Assembly (NCBI RefSeq): GCF_002216795.1
Contig: NZ_CP022316.1
Location: forward strand, 248,001-312,000
From: Brachybacterium avium
GTDB taxonomy: Bacteria; Actinomycetota; Actinomycetes; Actinomycetales; Dermabacteraceae
Reading direction: 5' to 3'
DNA length: 64,000 bases
Made by a program: the position numbers and the translations under genes. This document shows, one piece after another, positions 36,959 to 45,923 of the stretch. Within the stretch, counting starts at the first letter, position 1. Every line of letters starts with the position of its first letter. The notes under the pieces were generated by a model. The model saw only the letters and a program-made list of their open reading frames with translations. It ran no database searches and was not told the origin of the DNA.

Positions 36959-38054
36959 TTCAGGGTGTTCCTTCGGGTCAGGATGAGGTAGATGAACACG
37001 GGGCCGCCGATGAAGGCGACCACGATGCCGACGGGGACCACGGCGGGGGCGAGGACCGTGCGGCCCACCGCGTCGGCGACCAACAGCAGCAGTCCACCGG
37101 ACAGCGCCGCGAAAGGCAACAGATGGCGGTGATCGGCGCCGATCGCGAGGCGTGCGATGTGGGGGCCCACCAGGCCGACGAAGCCGATGATCCCGCAGAA
37201 GGAGACGACCACTGCGGCGAGGGCGACGGCCAGGGCGATCAGACCGATCCGCACCGGGCCCACGTTCACGCCGAAGCTGCGGGCCGCGTCGTCACCGGCG
37301 AAGGCGATGGCGTTGAGGTCCTTGGAGAAGAACAGCGTCACCGGGATCGCCAGCAGGGTGATCACCCCGACGATCAGCACATCGGACCACAGCGCGTCGT
37401 TCACCGACCCGAAGGTCCAGCGGATGATCGCCTGCAGGGTGTTCTCGTTCGCGGTGAACTGGAGTGCGGAGGTGAGGGCCTCGAAGATCTGGGTCATCGC
37501 GATGCCGAGCAGCAGCAGGGTGGCCACTGCCATGCGGCGGGCGGTGGCGATCCCGAGCACCACGGCGGAGACGGCCAGTGCCATGACCATGGCTCCGGCG
37601 ATGGTCGCCCAGGCCGGGAGCTGCTGGGTGCCGGCCAGGGTGATCACCAGCGCCGCGCCGAAGGCGGCGGCCGGGGAGACCCCGAGGGTGAACGGGCTGA
37701 CCAGGGGGTTCCGCAGCAGCCCCTGCATGAGCACACCGGAGACGGACAGCGCCGCTCCGGCGGTGAAGGCCAGCAGCACCCGCGGCAGCCGCAGCTGGGT
37801 GATCACCGCGTAGGTGGAGGCGAACTCGGCGCTGATGGTGCCGCCGAGCAGGCTCACCCGCAGCGAATGGAGCACGTCGCCCATCCCCACCCCGGCGGTG
37901 CCGATCGTCACCGCTGCGACCAGGGCCAGAGCCGACAGCACGAGTCCGGCGGCGAGGACGAGGAGCTTGCGGCGCTCATGGGCGCGGACGGTCCGGGCGC
38001 CGTTGCTCTCGGGGCCTCGGGCGCGGGAGCGGGACGCTCAAGGGTGGCGGTCAT
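36955..38054 (-). CDS. FecCD-family permease of the metal-chelate importer (apparent single-base frameshift)
   Basis: This inner-membrane permease has about ten helices and the family motifs GVLMQGLLRNPLVSPFTLGVSP, FAGDDAARSFGVNVG and FCGIIGFVGLVGPHIARL. The main frame begins only at a GTG at 37941, inside what should be the first membrane helix. The native start is the ATG at 38054, which overlaps the substrate-binding protein stop as ATGA, but it is in another frame. Adding one base to the four-base run at 38011-38014 joins them as PAPAPEAPESNGARTV and gives 367 whole codons. One polypeptide probably serves as a homodimer, since no second permease gene is present. Confidence 0.88.
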
Positions 38055-39118
38055 GAGGACGGACCCTGCACATAGTCGGTCGGGGCGGACAGCTCGGTGT
38101 CCTGGAACTCGGTGACCCAGCGGGTGAGGTACGCCTCGGGATCCACGCCGTCCATCTCCTGGGGGTGCAGCCAGGTACCGAGGTAGAGAGCGCCGATCGA
38201 CTTGCCGAGCGCACTGGTGGCCCAGCCGTTCGCGATCGCGACGTTCCCCTGGGCCAGTGCGGTCATGCCGTCCCAGCCGGGCCGATCGGCGATATCCGTG
38301 CGGAGGGCGTCGAAGCGGTCGACGGGCTCGGCGGAGGGCTCGAACTCGTGGAACACGAACTGCGGATCACGCAGCACCACCTCGGCGGGGTCGACGGTCA
38401 GCTCCTCCTGGGCGTCGCCGCCCGCGGCGTCCTCGAAGATGTTCGCCCCGCCGGCGGCCAGGATCATCGCGTGGAAGCCGGAGCCGGGCAGGGTGGTCAG
38501 GTAGGGCTCGACGGTCTCGAGATAGACGGGGACCGGCTCGACGTCCGCAAGCCGCTCCTGCAGGATCCCTGCGATCTCGCCGCGGAAGTCCAGCACGGTC
38601 TGTGCGGTGTCCTCCTGGCCGAACACCTGGCCGAGCAGGGTGAGGGTCTCCTCGACGACCTCGGTGTCCCAGGCGGTGGCGACGATCAGCGGGATGCCGA
38701 AGGCCTCGAGCTGCTCGGCGGCCTCCTGCCAGACGGCGTTGCGCGGCATCACGACGACGTCGGGCTCGAGCTCGGCGATCGCCTCGTAGTTCAGCTGGTC
38801 CAGGCCTTCGGCGATGATCTGGTCCTCGCCGAGGTCGAGGTAGGGCAGGCGTTCCAGCGAGGCCCGGTCCACGCCGACGACGCGGTCGCCGGCGCCGATG
38901 GCGCGCAGGAACTCGTTGGTGTAGCTGTTCAGGACGACGGCCTTCTGGGCAGGGCCGGGCAGGACGACCTCGCGGTCCTGGTCGTCGATGATCGTCAGCT
39001 GCTCGGCCGCCTCGGCCTGGCTCTCAACGGTGACGTCTCCGCAGGCGGCGAGGCCGAGGACGGGCAGGGAGGCGAGGGCAGCGCCGAGCACGGTGCGGCG
39101 GCGGAATGCAGTGGTCAT
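38051..39118 (-). CDS. Iron-chelate ABC transporter substrate-binding lipoprotein
   Basis: This 355-residue protein has a lipoprotein signal: RRR at 6-8, a hydrophobic stretch, and the lipobox LGLAAC with Cys26 as the lipid-attached residue. The RRRTVLG start also resembles a Tat signal. The mature part is a FecB/FhuD-like periplasmic-binding fold with ITIIDDQDR-type and PDVVVMPRN segments and the long central helix. It captures a ferric siderophore or similar chelate outside the membrane for the permease. The stop overlaps the permease ATG, and the CMD-like gene lies 19 nt upstream. Confidence 0.92.
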   Translation of the reverse strand: MTTAFRRRTVLGAALASLPVLGLAACGDVTVESQAEAAEQLTIIDDQDREVVLPGPAQKAVVLNSYTNEFLRAIGAGDRVVGVDRASLERLPYLDLGEDQIIAEGLDQLNYEAIAELEPDVVVMPRNAVWQEAAEQLEAFGIPLIVATAWDTEVVEETLTLLGQVFGQEDTAQTVLDFRGEIAGILQERLADVEPVPVYLETVEPYLTTLPGSGFHAMILAAGGANIFEDAAGGDAQEELTVDPAEVVLRDPQFVFHEFEPSAEPVDRFDALRTDIADRPGWDGMTALAQGNVAIANGWATSALGKSIGALYLGTWLHPQEMDGVDPEAYLTRWVTEFQDTELSAPTDYVQGPSS

Positions 39119-39137
39119 GGGAACCTCGTTCGGGGGA

Positions 39138-40313
39138 TCAGGAGTCGTCGGGGAGGGAGGGGTCGCCGAGGCTGAGCATCAGGCGGTTCGCCCAGGCGAA
39201 GAAAGCGGCCGCACCCAGCAGGTCGGCGATCTCCGGGTCGGAGATCCCCAGTGCGCGCAGAGGCGCGATCGGCACTGCCGACGGACGGGGGCGCGAGAGC
39301 TCCGCGGCGGCGGTGACCAGCGCGGACCAGCGCTCGTCCTGCCCGGCCGCGAGCGGGGTGAGATCGACGGCGATCCAGTCGGTGTCGCGCTCGAGCACGG
39401 CGGCCAGCAGAGCGTCCACCTCGACGTCGCGCTTGGCGAAGGCGGCGGCTTTGCGGGCATGCACGGAGGCGCAGTAGATGCAGTCGTTGACCTTGCTGGT
39501 CACGGCGGCCGCGAGCTCCCGCTCGGCCTTCGGCAGGCCGTCACGCGGCAGGAAGATCGCATTGTCCAGCTCGCTGCGAGCCCGGGTGATGTTCGGGGTG
39601 AGCGAGAGCATCCGGAAGTAGACGCTGTTGGTGCTCGCCTTGGAAGCGAAGGAGCCTCGCTGCTCGGGGGTGAGCGCCGCCTCGGAGGGCACCTCGATCC
39701 AGGGTTCCCACTGCAGCTGCTCGCGGGTGAAGGCCGAGGGGCGGGTGCGTCCGCCCGGGGTGGTGCCGCCGTGCTGCGCGGCGCGGCCGCGGGTGCGGGG
39801 AGCACGGACCGGCGCAGCGGCCGACGGCACCGCGAGGCCGCGCAGGGCGGCGAGCCCCGCGACCAGGCGCTGGAGGTAGCTCTCGAAGGCGACGAGCTGG
39901 CTGACCAGCACCGCGGTGCGAGCATCGTGGCCGGCCGCGGTGAGACGTGCCTGGTCCGCCGGGGTCACCAGCGCCGGCGAGAAGGAGAGCAGATCCACGT
40001 GATCGCGCAGCGCTGCCAGGCCCGGATCCTCTGTGTGCGGGTCGGCGGCCGTCAGCGCCGCGGAGGCACCCTGGGCCCGGTGCCAGTCGGCGAGCGGTCC
40101 GCTGCCCTGCCAGTCTGCGGTGACCGCGGCCAGCGCATGCAGCACGGGGATCGACAGCGCCTGCGGCTCCCGGTAGAGCGCGTCGTAGGCGGCGCGAGTG
40201 TGGGCCAGCACCTCGGGCCGGAGCACCTCGAGGGCGGCGCGACCCTCGGAGGAATCAGTGAGCAGGGCGTCCAGCAGCAGCTGGGCATCGGCGGGAGCGA
40301 CCAGAGTAGCCAT
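39138..40313 (-). CDS. Two-domain CMD/alkylhydroperoxidase-like protein heading the metal-chelate operon
   Basis: This 391-residue protein consists of two AhpD/carboxymuconolactone-decarboxylase-like halves joined by a basic linker (about 165-195). The second half has the redox-type CxxC in VNDCIYCASVHARKAAAF. The first half lacks a CxxC. The halves resemble the paired CMD and alkylhydroperoxidase families known as Avi_7170 and Avi_7169, which are separate neighbours elsewhere; here they look fused. AhpD-like proteins reduce peroxides or act on thiols. It starts an operon with an iron-chelate importer and an FAD protein. The ATG follows TAAGAT by 6 nt, so it is probably leaderless. Confidence 0.8.
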   Translation of the reverse strand: MATLVAPADAQLLLDALLTDSSEGRAALEVLRPEVLAHTRAAYDALYREPQALSIPVLHALAAVTADWQGSGPLADWHRAQGASAALTAADPHTEDPGLAALRDHVDLLSFSPALVTPADQARLTAAGHDARTAVLVSQLVAFESYLQRLVAGLAALRGLAVPSAAAPVRAPRTRGRAAQHGGTTPGGRTRPSAFTREQLQWEPWIEVPSEAALTPEQRGSFASKASTNSVYFRMLSLTPNITRARSELDNAIFLPRDGLPKAERELAAAVTSKVNDCIYCASVHARKAAAFAKRDVEVDALLAAVLERDTDWIAVDLTPLAAGQDERWSALVTAAAELSRPRPSAVPIAPLRALGISDPEIADLLGAAAFFAWANRLMLSLGDPSLPDDS

Positions 40314-40319
40314 ATGAGT

Positions 40320-40325
40320 ATCTTA
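40320..40325 (-). promoter_or_regulatory. Putative leaderless -10 for the metal-chelate operon
   Basis: TAAGAT on the minus strand, then 6 nt, then the ATG at 40313. TTAGGGGCCACCAA overlaps it but does not match the spacing of a DtxR box. Confidence 0.5.
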
Positions 40326-40429
40326 GGGGCCACCAAAGCAGTTGTTGGCTGTGTGACGAAGTGTGGACGCTCACCCCCACGCCGACGCTGCATCGCCTAC
40401 CGAGTGCCGCAGCGCGCCCACGCATGACG

Positions 40430-40491
40430 AGAGGCCCGTGGTCCACCGCGACGACGATCCACATCGTCATCGCAGTGATCCACGGGCCTCT
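40430..40491. other. Long nested inverted repeat (possible bidirectional terminator or small RNA)
   Basis: The outer arms AGAGGCCCGTGG (40430-40441) and CCACGGGCCTCT (40480-40491) are perfect 12-bp complements. Inside, GCGACGACGAT and ATCGTCATCGC pair with one G-U around a CCAC loop. The whole 62-nt element lies in the 262-nt gap between the DUF6131 gene and the divergent side of the CMD gene. No T-run follows either arm. Confidence 0.55.
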
Positions 40492-40575
40492 GCACGCGGT
40501 GGCACCTCCGGCATGCCTCAGCCGTCGGGCCGTTTCAGCGGCCTGCTCTCACCCCTGGCGGCGCGACAGGTGCCG

Positions 40576-40731
40576 TCAGAACCAGGTCTTGCGGCCTCCC
40601 ACGGCGCGGCCGAGGAAGCCGAGGACCGTCAGGACGATGCCGATCACGACGAGCAGCCCGCCGAGGGCGTAGAGGAAGGACAGGTCGGTCAGCGCGCCGA
40701 CGATCAGCAGAATGACACCGAGAATGATCAT
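40576..40731 (-). CDS. DUF6131 family two-helix membrane micro-protein
   Basis: This 51-residue protein consists of two membrane helices (about residues 2-18 and 22-42) and a basic tail GRAVGGRKTWF. It matches the small actinobacterial DUF6131 family, whose function is unknown. GAGG lies about 7 nt before the ATG. It stands alone between the nested inverted repeat and the DUF1846 gene. Confidence 0.75.
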   Translation of the reverse strand: MIILGVILLIVGALTDLSFLYALGGLLVVIGIVLTVLGFLGRAVGGRKTWF

Positions 40732-41062
40732 GGAGAACCTCGCTAGGCTGGGACGGGCACCGCAGGTGTACCTGGGCGCCTTCGTGGTCACCGCTGTCCC
40801 GGGACGGGTGGGAACCCGCATGATTCGTGGGACAGCACTGGCCGGTAAGAGTCTCAACGATACCTGAACGTCGGGCCAGGACGATGCCTATCAGGGCGCG
40901 CCCAGCCCTCGCGCCGCCTCCGCCGGAAGGTGCTGTGACCAGCGGTCCCGTGCAGTGGGGGGAAGCGTCCGGGTGCTGGGTTACCACCCGGTCCGTCCCA
41001 CACCGACCCGCGAGCCCTCGCGAACGCCCGCCCAGGCGCGTCAGCGGTGCTAGCGTGCCGGA
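40732..41062. other. Intergenic region upstream of the DUF1846 gene
   Basis: No gene is supported in this 331-nt gap. It holds a 7-bp perfect hairpin, CCGGGTG (40969-40975) and CACCCGG (40985-40991), about 70 nt before the DUF1846 start, and the leaderless -10 at 41051-41056. Confidence 0.5.
41051..41056 (+). promoter_or_regulatory. Putative leaderless -10 for the DUF1846 gene
   Basis: TAGCGT, then GCCGGA, then the GTG at 41063. Confidence 0.55.
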
Positions 41063-42616
41063 GTGACCGACTCGGATTCCCGCTCCCCCGCCTCGACCGC
41101 CTCCAGTGCCCGGGAGGCTCGGGGAGGTGGCGCGATCGGCTTCGATCGCGAGCAGTACATCGAGCTCCAGTCCCGCCACATCCAGCACCGCCGTGAGGAG
41201 ATCGGTGGGAAGCTGTACCTGGAGATGGGCGGGAAGCTCTTCGACGACCACCATGCCGCTCGGGTGCTGCCGGGTTTCACCCCGGACAACAAGATCGCGA
41301 TGCTGCATCGGCTCAAGGATGAGCTGGAGATCCTGGTGTGCCTGAACGCGAAGGATCTGGAGCGGCAGAAGGTCCGTGCGGATCTGGGCATCCCGTATGA
41401 GGACGACGTGCTGCGGCTGATCGACGTGTTCCGCGAGCACGACTTCCTGGTCGAGAACGTGGTGCTCACGCAGCTGGAGGAGTCCAACCACGTCGCGCAC
41501 GCCTTCATCGAGCGTCTGCAACGGCTGGGGCTGACCGTGGCGCGGCACACCGTGATCCCCGGATACCCGCAGGACACCGCGCGGATCGTCTCCGAGCAGG
41601 GCTTCGGGGCGAACCAGTACACGCAGACCACGCGCGACCTGATCGTGGTGACCGCACCCGGGCCGGGCTCGGGCAAGCTCGCCACCTGTCTCTCGCAGAT
41701 CTACCACGACCATCAGCGCGGGATCAGCGCCGGATACGCGAAGTTCGAGACCTTCCCGATCTGGAACCTGCCGCTGGAGCACCCGGTGAACCTCGCCTAC
41801 GAGTCCGCGACCGCGGATCTGGACGACCTCAACCTCATCGACCCCTTCCACCTGGCGGCATACGGGCAGCAGGTCACCAGCTACAACCGGGATGTGGAGG
41901 TGTTCCCGCTGCTGCGCACGCTGCTGGAGCGGCTCACGGGCTCCTCGCCCTATGCGTCTCCCACCGACATGGGCGTGAACCTGGCCGGGGACTGCATCGT
42001 GGATGACCAGGTGTGCCGGGAGGCCTCACGGCAGGAGATCATCCGCCGCTACTACAAGGCCCTCATGCACGAGCGGATCAACGACGAGGACGATGTCGTC
42101 TCCCAGCGGATCGGGATGATCATGTCCAAGGCGGGATGCGTGCCCGACGACCGTGCCGTGGTGCAGCCGGCCCTGGCGATCGAGGCCCGCACCGGGGAGC
42201 CGGGAGCGGCGATGCAGCTCGCCGACGGCACACTGATCTCGGGGAAGACCTCACCGCTGCTGGGCTGCTCGGCAGCGATGCTGCTGAACGCCCTGAAGCA
42301 TCTGGCCGGCCTCGAGGATTCCGTGCAGCTGCTCTCGCCGTCGTCGATCGAACCGATCCAGACCTTGAAGACCGAGCATCTGGGCTCCCGCAACCCGCGT
42401 CTGCACACCGATGAGGTACTGATCGCGCTGTCGGTCTCCGCCTCGAGCGACGAGAACGCCCGGCGTGCTGTGGAGCAGCTGCGCAATCTTGCCGGCTGCG
42501 ATGTCCACACCACCACGATCCTCGGTACCGTCGACGAGGACATCTTCCGCAACCTGGGGATCTCCGTGACCTCCGAGCCGCGGTTCCTGCACAAGGCGCT
42601 CTACCACAAGCGCTGA
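41063..42616 (+). CDS. DUF1846 family protein
   Basis: This 517-residue soluble protein belongs to DUF1846. After a 25-residue Ser/Ala-rich N-terminus comes [15 protein letters not shown], then [25 protein letters not shown] and [22 protein letters not shown], a glycine-rich nucleotide-type loop, and a C-terminal half with [25 protein letters not shown]. Family members have known structures, but I know of no established function. A GTG start is supported by TAGCGT 6 nt upstream. The length is normal. The lipoprotein gene follows 18 nt later. Confidence 0.9.
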   Translation: MTDSDSRSPASTASSAREARGGGAIGFDREQYIELQSRHIQHRREEIGGKLYLEMGGKLFDDHHAARVLPGFTPDNKIAMLHRLKDELEILVCLNAKDLERQKVRADLGIPYEDDVLRLIDVFREHDFLVENVVLTQLEESNHVAHAFIERLQRLGLTVARHTVIPGYPQDTARIVSEQGFGANQYTQTTRDLIVVTAPGPGSGKLATCLSQIYHDHQRGISAGYAKFETFPIWNLPLEHPVNLAYESATADLDDLNLIDPFHLAAYGQQVTSYNRDVEVFPLLRTLLERLTGSSPYASPTDMGVNLAGDCIVDDQVCREASRQEIIRRYYKALMHERINDEDDVVSQRIGMIMSKAGCVPDDRAVVQPALAIEARTGEPGAAMQLADGTLISGKTSPLLGCSAAMLLNALKHLAGLEDSVQLLSPSSIEPIQTLKTEHLGSRNPRLHTDEVLIALSVSASSDENARRAVEQLRNLAGCDVHTTTILGTVDEDIFRNLGISVTSEPRFLHKALYHKR

Positions 42617-42634
42617 GAGACCCGGAGGTCCGTC

Positions 42635-42880
42635 ATGCGTCGCTCGCTCTTCGCTCTCCTCGCCCCGCTGCTGCTGCTCGGCCTCGCCGCCTGCGGGCCG
42701 GACGAGACTCCCGGGGAGGAGACCGCGACCCCGACGACCGACGCGGAGACCACTGAGACATCACCCCCGGTGGAGGTCTCGGACGGCGGCGGAGAGCTCG
42801 GGGACGATGACGACGAGGTCGTCCAGCCGACGGAGACCACGCACTACGAGGAGCAGGGCGAGGGGACCGACGGCGAGTAG
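42635..42880 (+). CDS. Small acidic lipoprotein
   Basis: This 81-residue protein has a signal peptide (RRSLFALLAPLLLLG), the lipobox LGLAAC with Cys20 as the lipidation site, and a mature part made almost only of Asp, Glu, Thr, Pro and Gly. It would be an anchored, disordered, highly acidic tail outside the membrane. GGAGG lies before the ATG. No family is recognised. It is probably co-transcribed with DUF1846. Confidence 0.8.
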   Translation: MRRSLFALLAPLLLLGLAACGPDETPGEETATPTTDAETTETSPPVEVSDGGGELGDDDDEVVQPTETTHYEEQGEGTDGE

Positions 42881-42905
42881 GCGTCGTTGCGGCCCCCGCC
42901 GACAC

Positions 42906-43658
42906 TCACCCCATCGCGTGCAGGGTCAGTGCGGCGAGGAACCCGAGGGTCGCCAGCAGGCCCGTGTACAGGGAGTCCTTCGAGAAGGCCTCGGGGATCA
43001 TGGTGTCGGTGATCATGGCGAGGATCGCGCCGGCGGCCAGGGCGTTGACCACTGCGAGGGTGGCGGGAGCCGCACCGTCGAGCAGCAGGAATCCGGCGAG
43101 CGAGGCGAGCCCGGAGGCCAGGGCGATCGCGCTCCAGATCCCGAACACGTATCGCCTGCTGCGGCCGGCGTTCTTCCAACCGGCGCTGCTGGAGAGCCCT
43201 TCGGGGACGTTGGAGATGAACACGGCGGCGAACATCGGCACGCTCAGCCCGGGACCGACGAGCACGCTGAGCCCGAGCACCATGGATTCGGGGACCCCGT
43301 CCAGCAGGGCGCCGATGGCGATCGCTCCCCCGCTGCCGCTCTGCTCCTGCTCGGAGGGCTGCTCGGTGCCGGAGCGCTTGCGGTGCCTCGCTCCGTGGCG
43401 GGCCAGCAGGATGTTCAGCCCCACGTAGATGACCGCTCCCGCGAGGAAGCCTCCGCTGGTAGCCAGCAGTCCACCCTGGTCCATGGCGTCCGAGACCAGC
43501 TCGAGGGTGAGGGCGGAGATCAGCACTCCGGCGCCGAAGGCCATGATGGCGGCGACGACCGCGCCGGGGACCTTCACGAACCAGGCGATCGCGCTGCCCA
43601 GCAGCAGGGCACCACCGGCGACCGATCCGGCCAGCAGGGCGAGCAACCAGGGTTCCAT
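42906..43658 (-). CDS. ZIP family metal transporter with altered metal-site motifs
   Basis: This 250-residue membrane protein has about eight helices and a cytoplasmic loop (about 88-108) rich in His, Arg, Ser and Glu. The family's paired H-N/x-x-P-E-G motifs in helices 4 and 5 read LLDGVPESMVLG and ISNVPEGLSSS here, so the usual histidines are Asp and Ser/Asn. It belongs to the ZIP/COG0428 group, but the metal, if any, may differ from zinc. GAGGAG lies before the ATG, and TAGAGT at 43696-43701 is a plausible -10. Confidence 0.83.
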   Translation of the reverse strand: MEPWLLALLAGSVAGGALLLGSAIAWFVKVPGAVVAAIMAFGAGVLISALTLELVSDAMDQGGLLATSGGFLAGAVIYVGLNILLARHGARHRKRSGTEQPSEQEQSGSGGAIAIGALLDGVPESMVLGLSVLVGPGLSVPMFAAVFISNVPEGLSSSAGWKNAGRSRRYVFGIWSAIALASGLASLAGFLLLDGAAPATLAVVNALAAGAILAMITDTMIPEAFSKDSLYTGLLATLGFLAALTLHAMG

Positions 43659-43695
43659 CTCAGCTCCTCGACCCCGACGATGCGATGTGGTGGCG

Positions 43696-43701
43696 ACTCT
43701 A
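43696..43701 (-). promoter_or_regulatory. Putative -10 for the ZIP-like gene
   Basis: TAGAGT on the minus strand, 37 nt before the ATG at 43658, leaving room for a short leader with GAGGAG. Confidence 0.35.
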
Positions 43702-43722
43702 GCTCGCCGCTGCCGTGCGGTG

Positions 43723-44601
43723 TCAGTGCAGCTCTAGCAGCGCCTGCACGGCGGCGTGGTCGGAGTGGGCACGGACGTCCGTGCCGGCAGTGACGATCGC
43801 GGCCTGCAGCGCAGTGAGGTCCGGAGTGGTGAGGATCCAGTCGATGCGCTCACCGTCCGCGATCGGCGGGAGGTAGTCGGTGAAGGTGCCCCAGGCGGGG
43901 GTGAGTCGTTCGTGGGCGGAGTCCCAGCTGTCCAGCATCGGTCCGTCGGTGACGAGGCTGGAGTAGGCCCGGGAGGCCCGCGCGGCGGCGTTGAAGTCGC
44001 CGGTGAGGATCGTGGGGCGGGAGTTGTTCGCGACCAGGTCGGCGAGGAGTTGGGCGGCACGCTGTCGGGCGGTCTCGGACTCGTGGTCGAGGTGGGTGTT
44101 CAGGAGGGTCAGCTCCCGGCCGGTGATCCGGTCACGGAGGTCCGCGCGGACCACGATCCGGGTGACGGTGTGCCCCCAGGTGACCGAGCCGATCACCTTC
44201 GGGGTGTCCGAGAGCCAGAACTGGTCCCAGGCGATCACCTCGAAGCGTTCGGGATCGTAGAGGATCACGGCGTGCTCGCCCCGGCTGCCACCCTCGCGGC
44301 CGAAGCCGAGGCGGCGATGGCCGGGCAGCGCCTCGTCCAGCGCGGAGAGCTGGCCCTGCAGCGCTTCCTGGACCCCGAGCAGATCCGGCCGCTCCCGGGC
44401 GAGCAGCTCGATGAGCAGGGGCCGGCGCTCGGGCCAGTGATCAGGATCGCCGGGACGCGTGCCGCCGTCCACGGAGCGGTCGCAACGGATGTTCGTGCTC
44501 ATCACATGCAGCTGCTCAGGGGTCGTGGGAGTCAGAGCGGGAGGTGTCACCTCCGCGTCCCGGAGGGACGACGGGAGATGGCGTTGCGGCCTGGGCTTCA
44601 T
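43723..44601 (-). CDS. Endonuclease/exonuclease/phosphatase family protein
   Basis: This 292-residue protein belongs to the EEP superfamily. It has TNIRCDRS at the start of the fold, LLGVQEA with the metal-binding Glu, LLNTHLDHES, LTGDFNAAARA (Gly-Asp-x-Asn) and the terminal HSDHAAVQALLEL. It would hydrolyse phosphodiester or phosphomonoester bonds; nucleic acid, lipid and sugar phosphates are all possible. No signal peptide is seen. The ATG at 44601 has GGAGGAG upstream and overlaps the preceding membrane-protein stop as ATGA, so the two are coupled. Confidence 0.88.
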   Translation of the reverse strand: MKPRPQRHLPSSLRDAEVTPPALTPTTPEQLHVMSTNIRCDRSVDGGTRPGDPDHWPERRPLLIELLARERPDLLGVQEALQGQLSALDEALPGHRRLGFGREGGSRGEHAVILYDPERFEVIAWDQFWLSDTPKVIGSVTWGHTVTRIVVRADLRDRITGRELTLLNTHLDHESETARQRAAQLLADLVANNSRPTILTGDFNAAARASRAYSSLVTDGPMLDSWDSAHERLTPAWGTFTDYLPPIADGERIDWILTTPDLTALQAAIVTAGTDVRAHSDHAAVQALLELH

Positions 44602-45866
44602 CGCGCCTCCTCCGTCCATGTGACCTGTGCGCAGCCGTGGCGTTCGGCCCACGTCGCCAGAGAGACCGTGTCCGTCGACGGTGGATAGGTCAGCTCGGCG
44701 GTGCCCGCCGGCCTGCTGACCCGGAGTGAGGTGTGCACGTTCGCGCTCCACGTCGGCCGGCGTCGGTCGGTGTGGTCCGGCCGCTCACCACCGAGCGTCA
44801 GGTCGTGATCTCTCGGCGCACACGGGAGCAGGACCACGGTGACGACCCGAGCGTGGACCTCGATCCGGTCGATCTGCTCCCAGGGGATCAGGCGCCTGCC
44901 GTGGTGGATGTCGAACCACCCCAGCTCCGTCGCGCCCGCGAGCGGCCGTGTCGACCGCAAGGACGTGACGATCCGCGGGAGGAAGACGGCCAGCCCCACC
45001 ACCGGCATCCAGCCGAAGAGCACCACCAGCCACCAGGGCGCCTCCCCCGTCGCGATGCCCCAGACGAAGATGCCTCCGAAGCCGGCCAGCAGCACGCTGC
45101 CCCAGGCGTAGAAGACCGACCGGCGGAGGCGCTCGTGCAGCGGGGTGACGTCGGCTCGCGGATCCGGCGACCACGCGGGGTCCAGGCCGAACCGTCTGGT
45201 CTCCTCGAACGTCGGCGAGAAGCCGTCAGCCGCCCAGCGCCGGACCGCCTCCTGGGCCCCGGGTCGCCAGCGCACCCCAGGGCCGAGCCCGGCCCCTGCC
45301 CCCGCCGGCAGGGACCGACCGACCTCCCGGTCCAGCCCCACCCAGCGCAGGCCCTCGATGGGCACCTGGCTGTCGCCTCTGCCGCCGTGCCCGGTGACGA
45401 TCATCCCGCCGGGGCAGATGGCCACCGTGCCCTGGTTCGAGGACCACGCCCGGCTCAGGCGTGGCAGCACGGTGGCGAGAGTGACGCCGGCTGCGGCCAG
45501 GGCACCGGAGAGCACGATGAGCCGGGCGGAGTCCTCGACACCGAGGAGGGCCCCGAAGCCCACCGTTCCCAGCACCGCTGCGACCAGCCCGGCCCAGGAC
45601 AGCACCATGGCCCCGCGCCGGGGCCGCCACGCGATCAGCACGGCACCATCCGGGCGACGCGGCGGGCGCAGGTCCCGCAGGAAGCCGTCGAGGGTCATCA
45701 CCCAAGGGAGCGCGGCGAAGAGGACGATCACCACGATGACGACCAGCTTCAGCCCCGGGTCGTCCACCTCGGGATGGGTCGCGATGCTACCGATCAGGCC
45801 CACGGCTCCCAGGGAGAATCCGGCCTTCACCGGCGGGGACTCCATCAGACGCTGCGTCGCACTCAT
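44598..45866 (-). CDS. Uncharacterised membrane protein, paralogue A
   Basis: This 422-residue protein has two N-terminal membrane helices (about 15-65), two more at about 90-140, a soluble domain with SPGG-like and VRWRPG turns (about 145-245), a second pair of helices (about 255-305) and a C-terminal domain starting LGWFDIHHGRRLIPWEQIDRIEV, which looks like a PH-like fold. The family is unknown to me. Its clear paralogue lies at 52310-53585. The ATG at 45866 is chosen because GGAG lies 6 nt upstream; an earlier ATG at 45908 is possible. It follows nadS by 57 nt and overlaps the phosphodiesterase gene. Confidence 0.75.
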   Translation of the reverse strand: MSATQRLMESPPVKAGFSLGAVGLIGSIATHPEVDDPGLKLVVIVVIVLFAALPWVMTLDGFLRDLRPPRRPDGAVLIAWRPRRGAMVLSWAGLVAAVLGTVGFGALLGVEDSARLIVLSGALAAAGVTLATVLPRLSRAWSSNQGTVAICPGGMIVTGHGGRGDSQVPIEGLRWVGLDREVGRSLPAGAGAGLGPGVRWRPGAQEAVRRWAADGFSPTFEETRRFGLDPAWSPDPRADVTPLHERLRRSVFYAWGSVLLAGFGGIFVWGIATGEAPWWLVVLFGWMPVVGLAVFLPRIVTSLRSTRPLAGATELGWFDIHHGRRLIPWEQIDRIEVHARVVTVVLLPCAPRDHDLTLGGERPDHTDRRRPTWSANVHTSLRVSRPAGTAELTYPPSTDTVSLATWAERHGCAQVTWTEEAR

Positions 45867-45923
45867 CTCACGCTCCGTATACACCGCAGTGCGGCGGGTG
45901 GGGTCCATAGAAGACAGGTCACT

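Noticed and set aside
40318-40340. DtxR/IdeR iron box before the metal-chelate operon
   Set aside because: TTAGG and ACCAA half-sites are present, but the spacing is shorter than in the 19-bp consensus, so the match is weak.
43696-43701. Leaderless start for the ZIP-like gene
   Set aside because: TAGAGT is 37 nt before the ATG and GAGGAG is present, so a normal leader is more likely.
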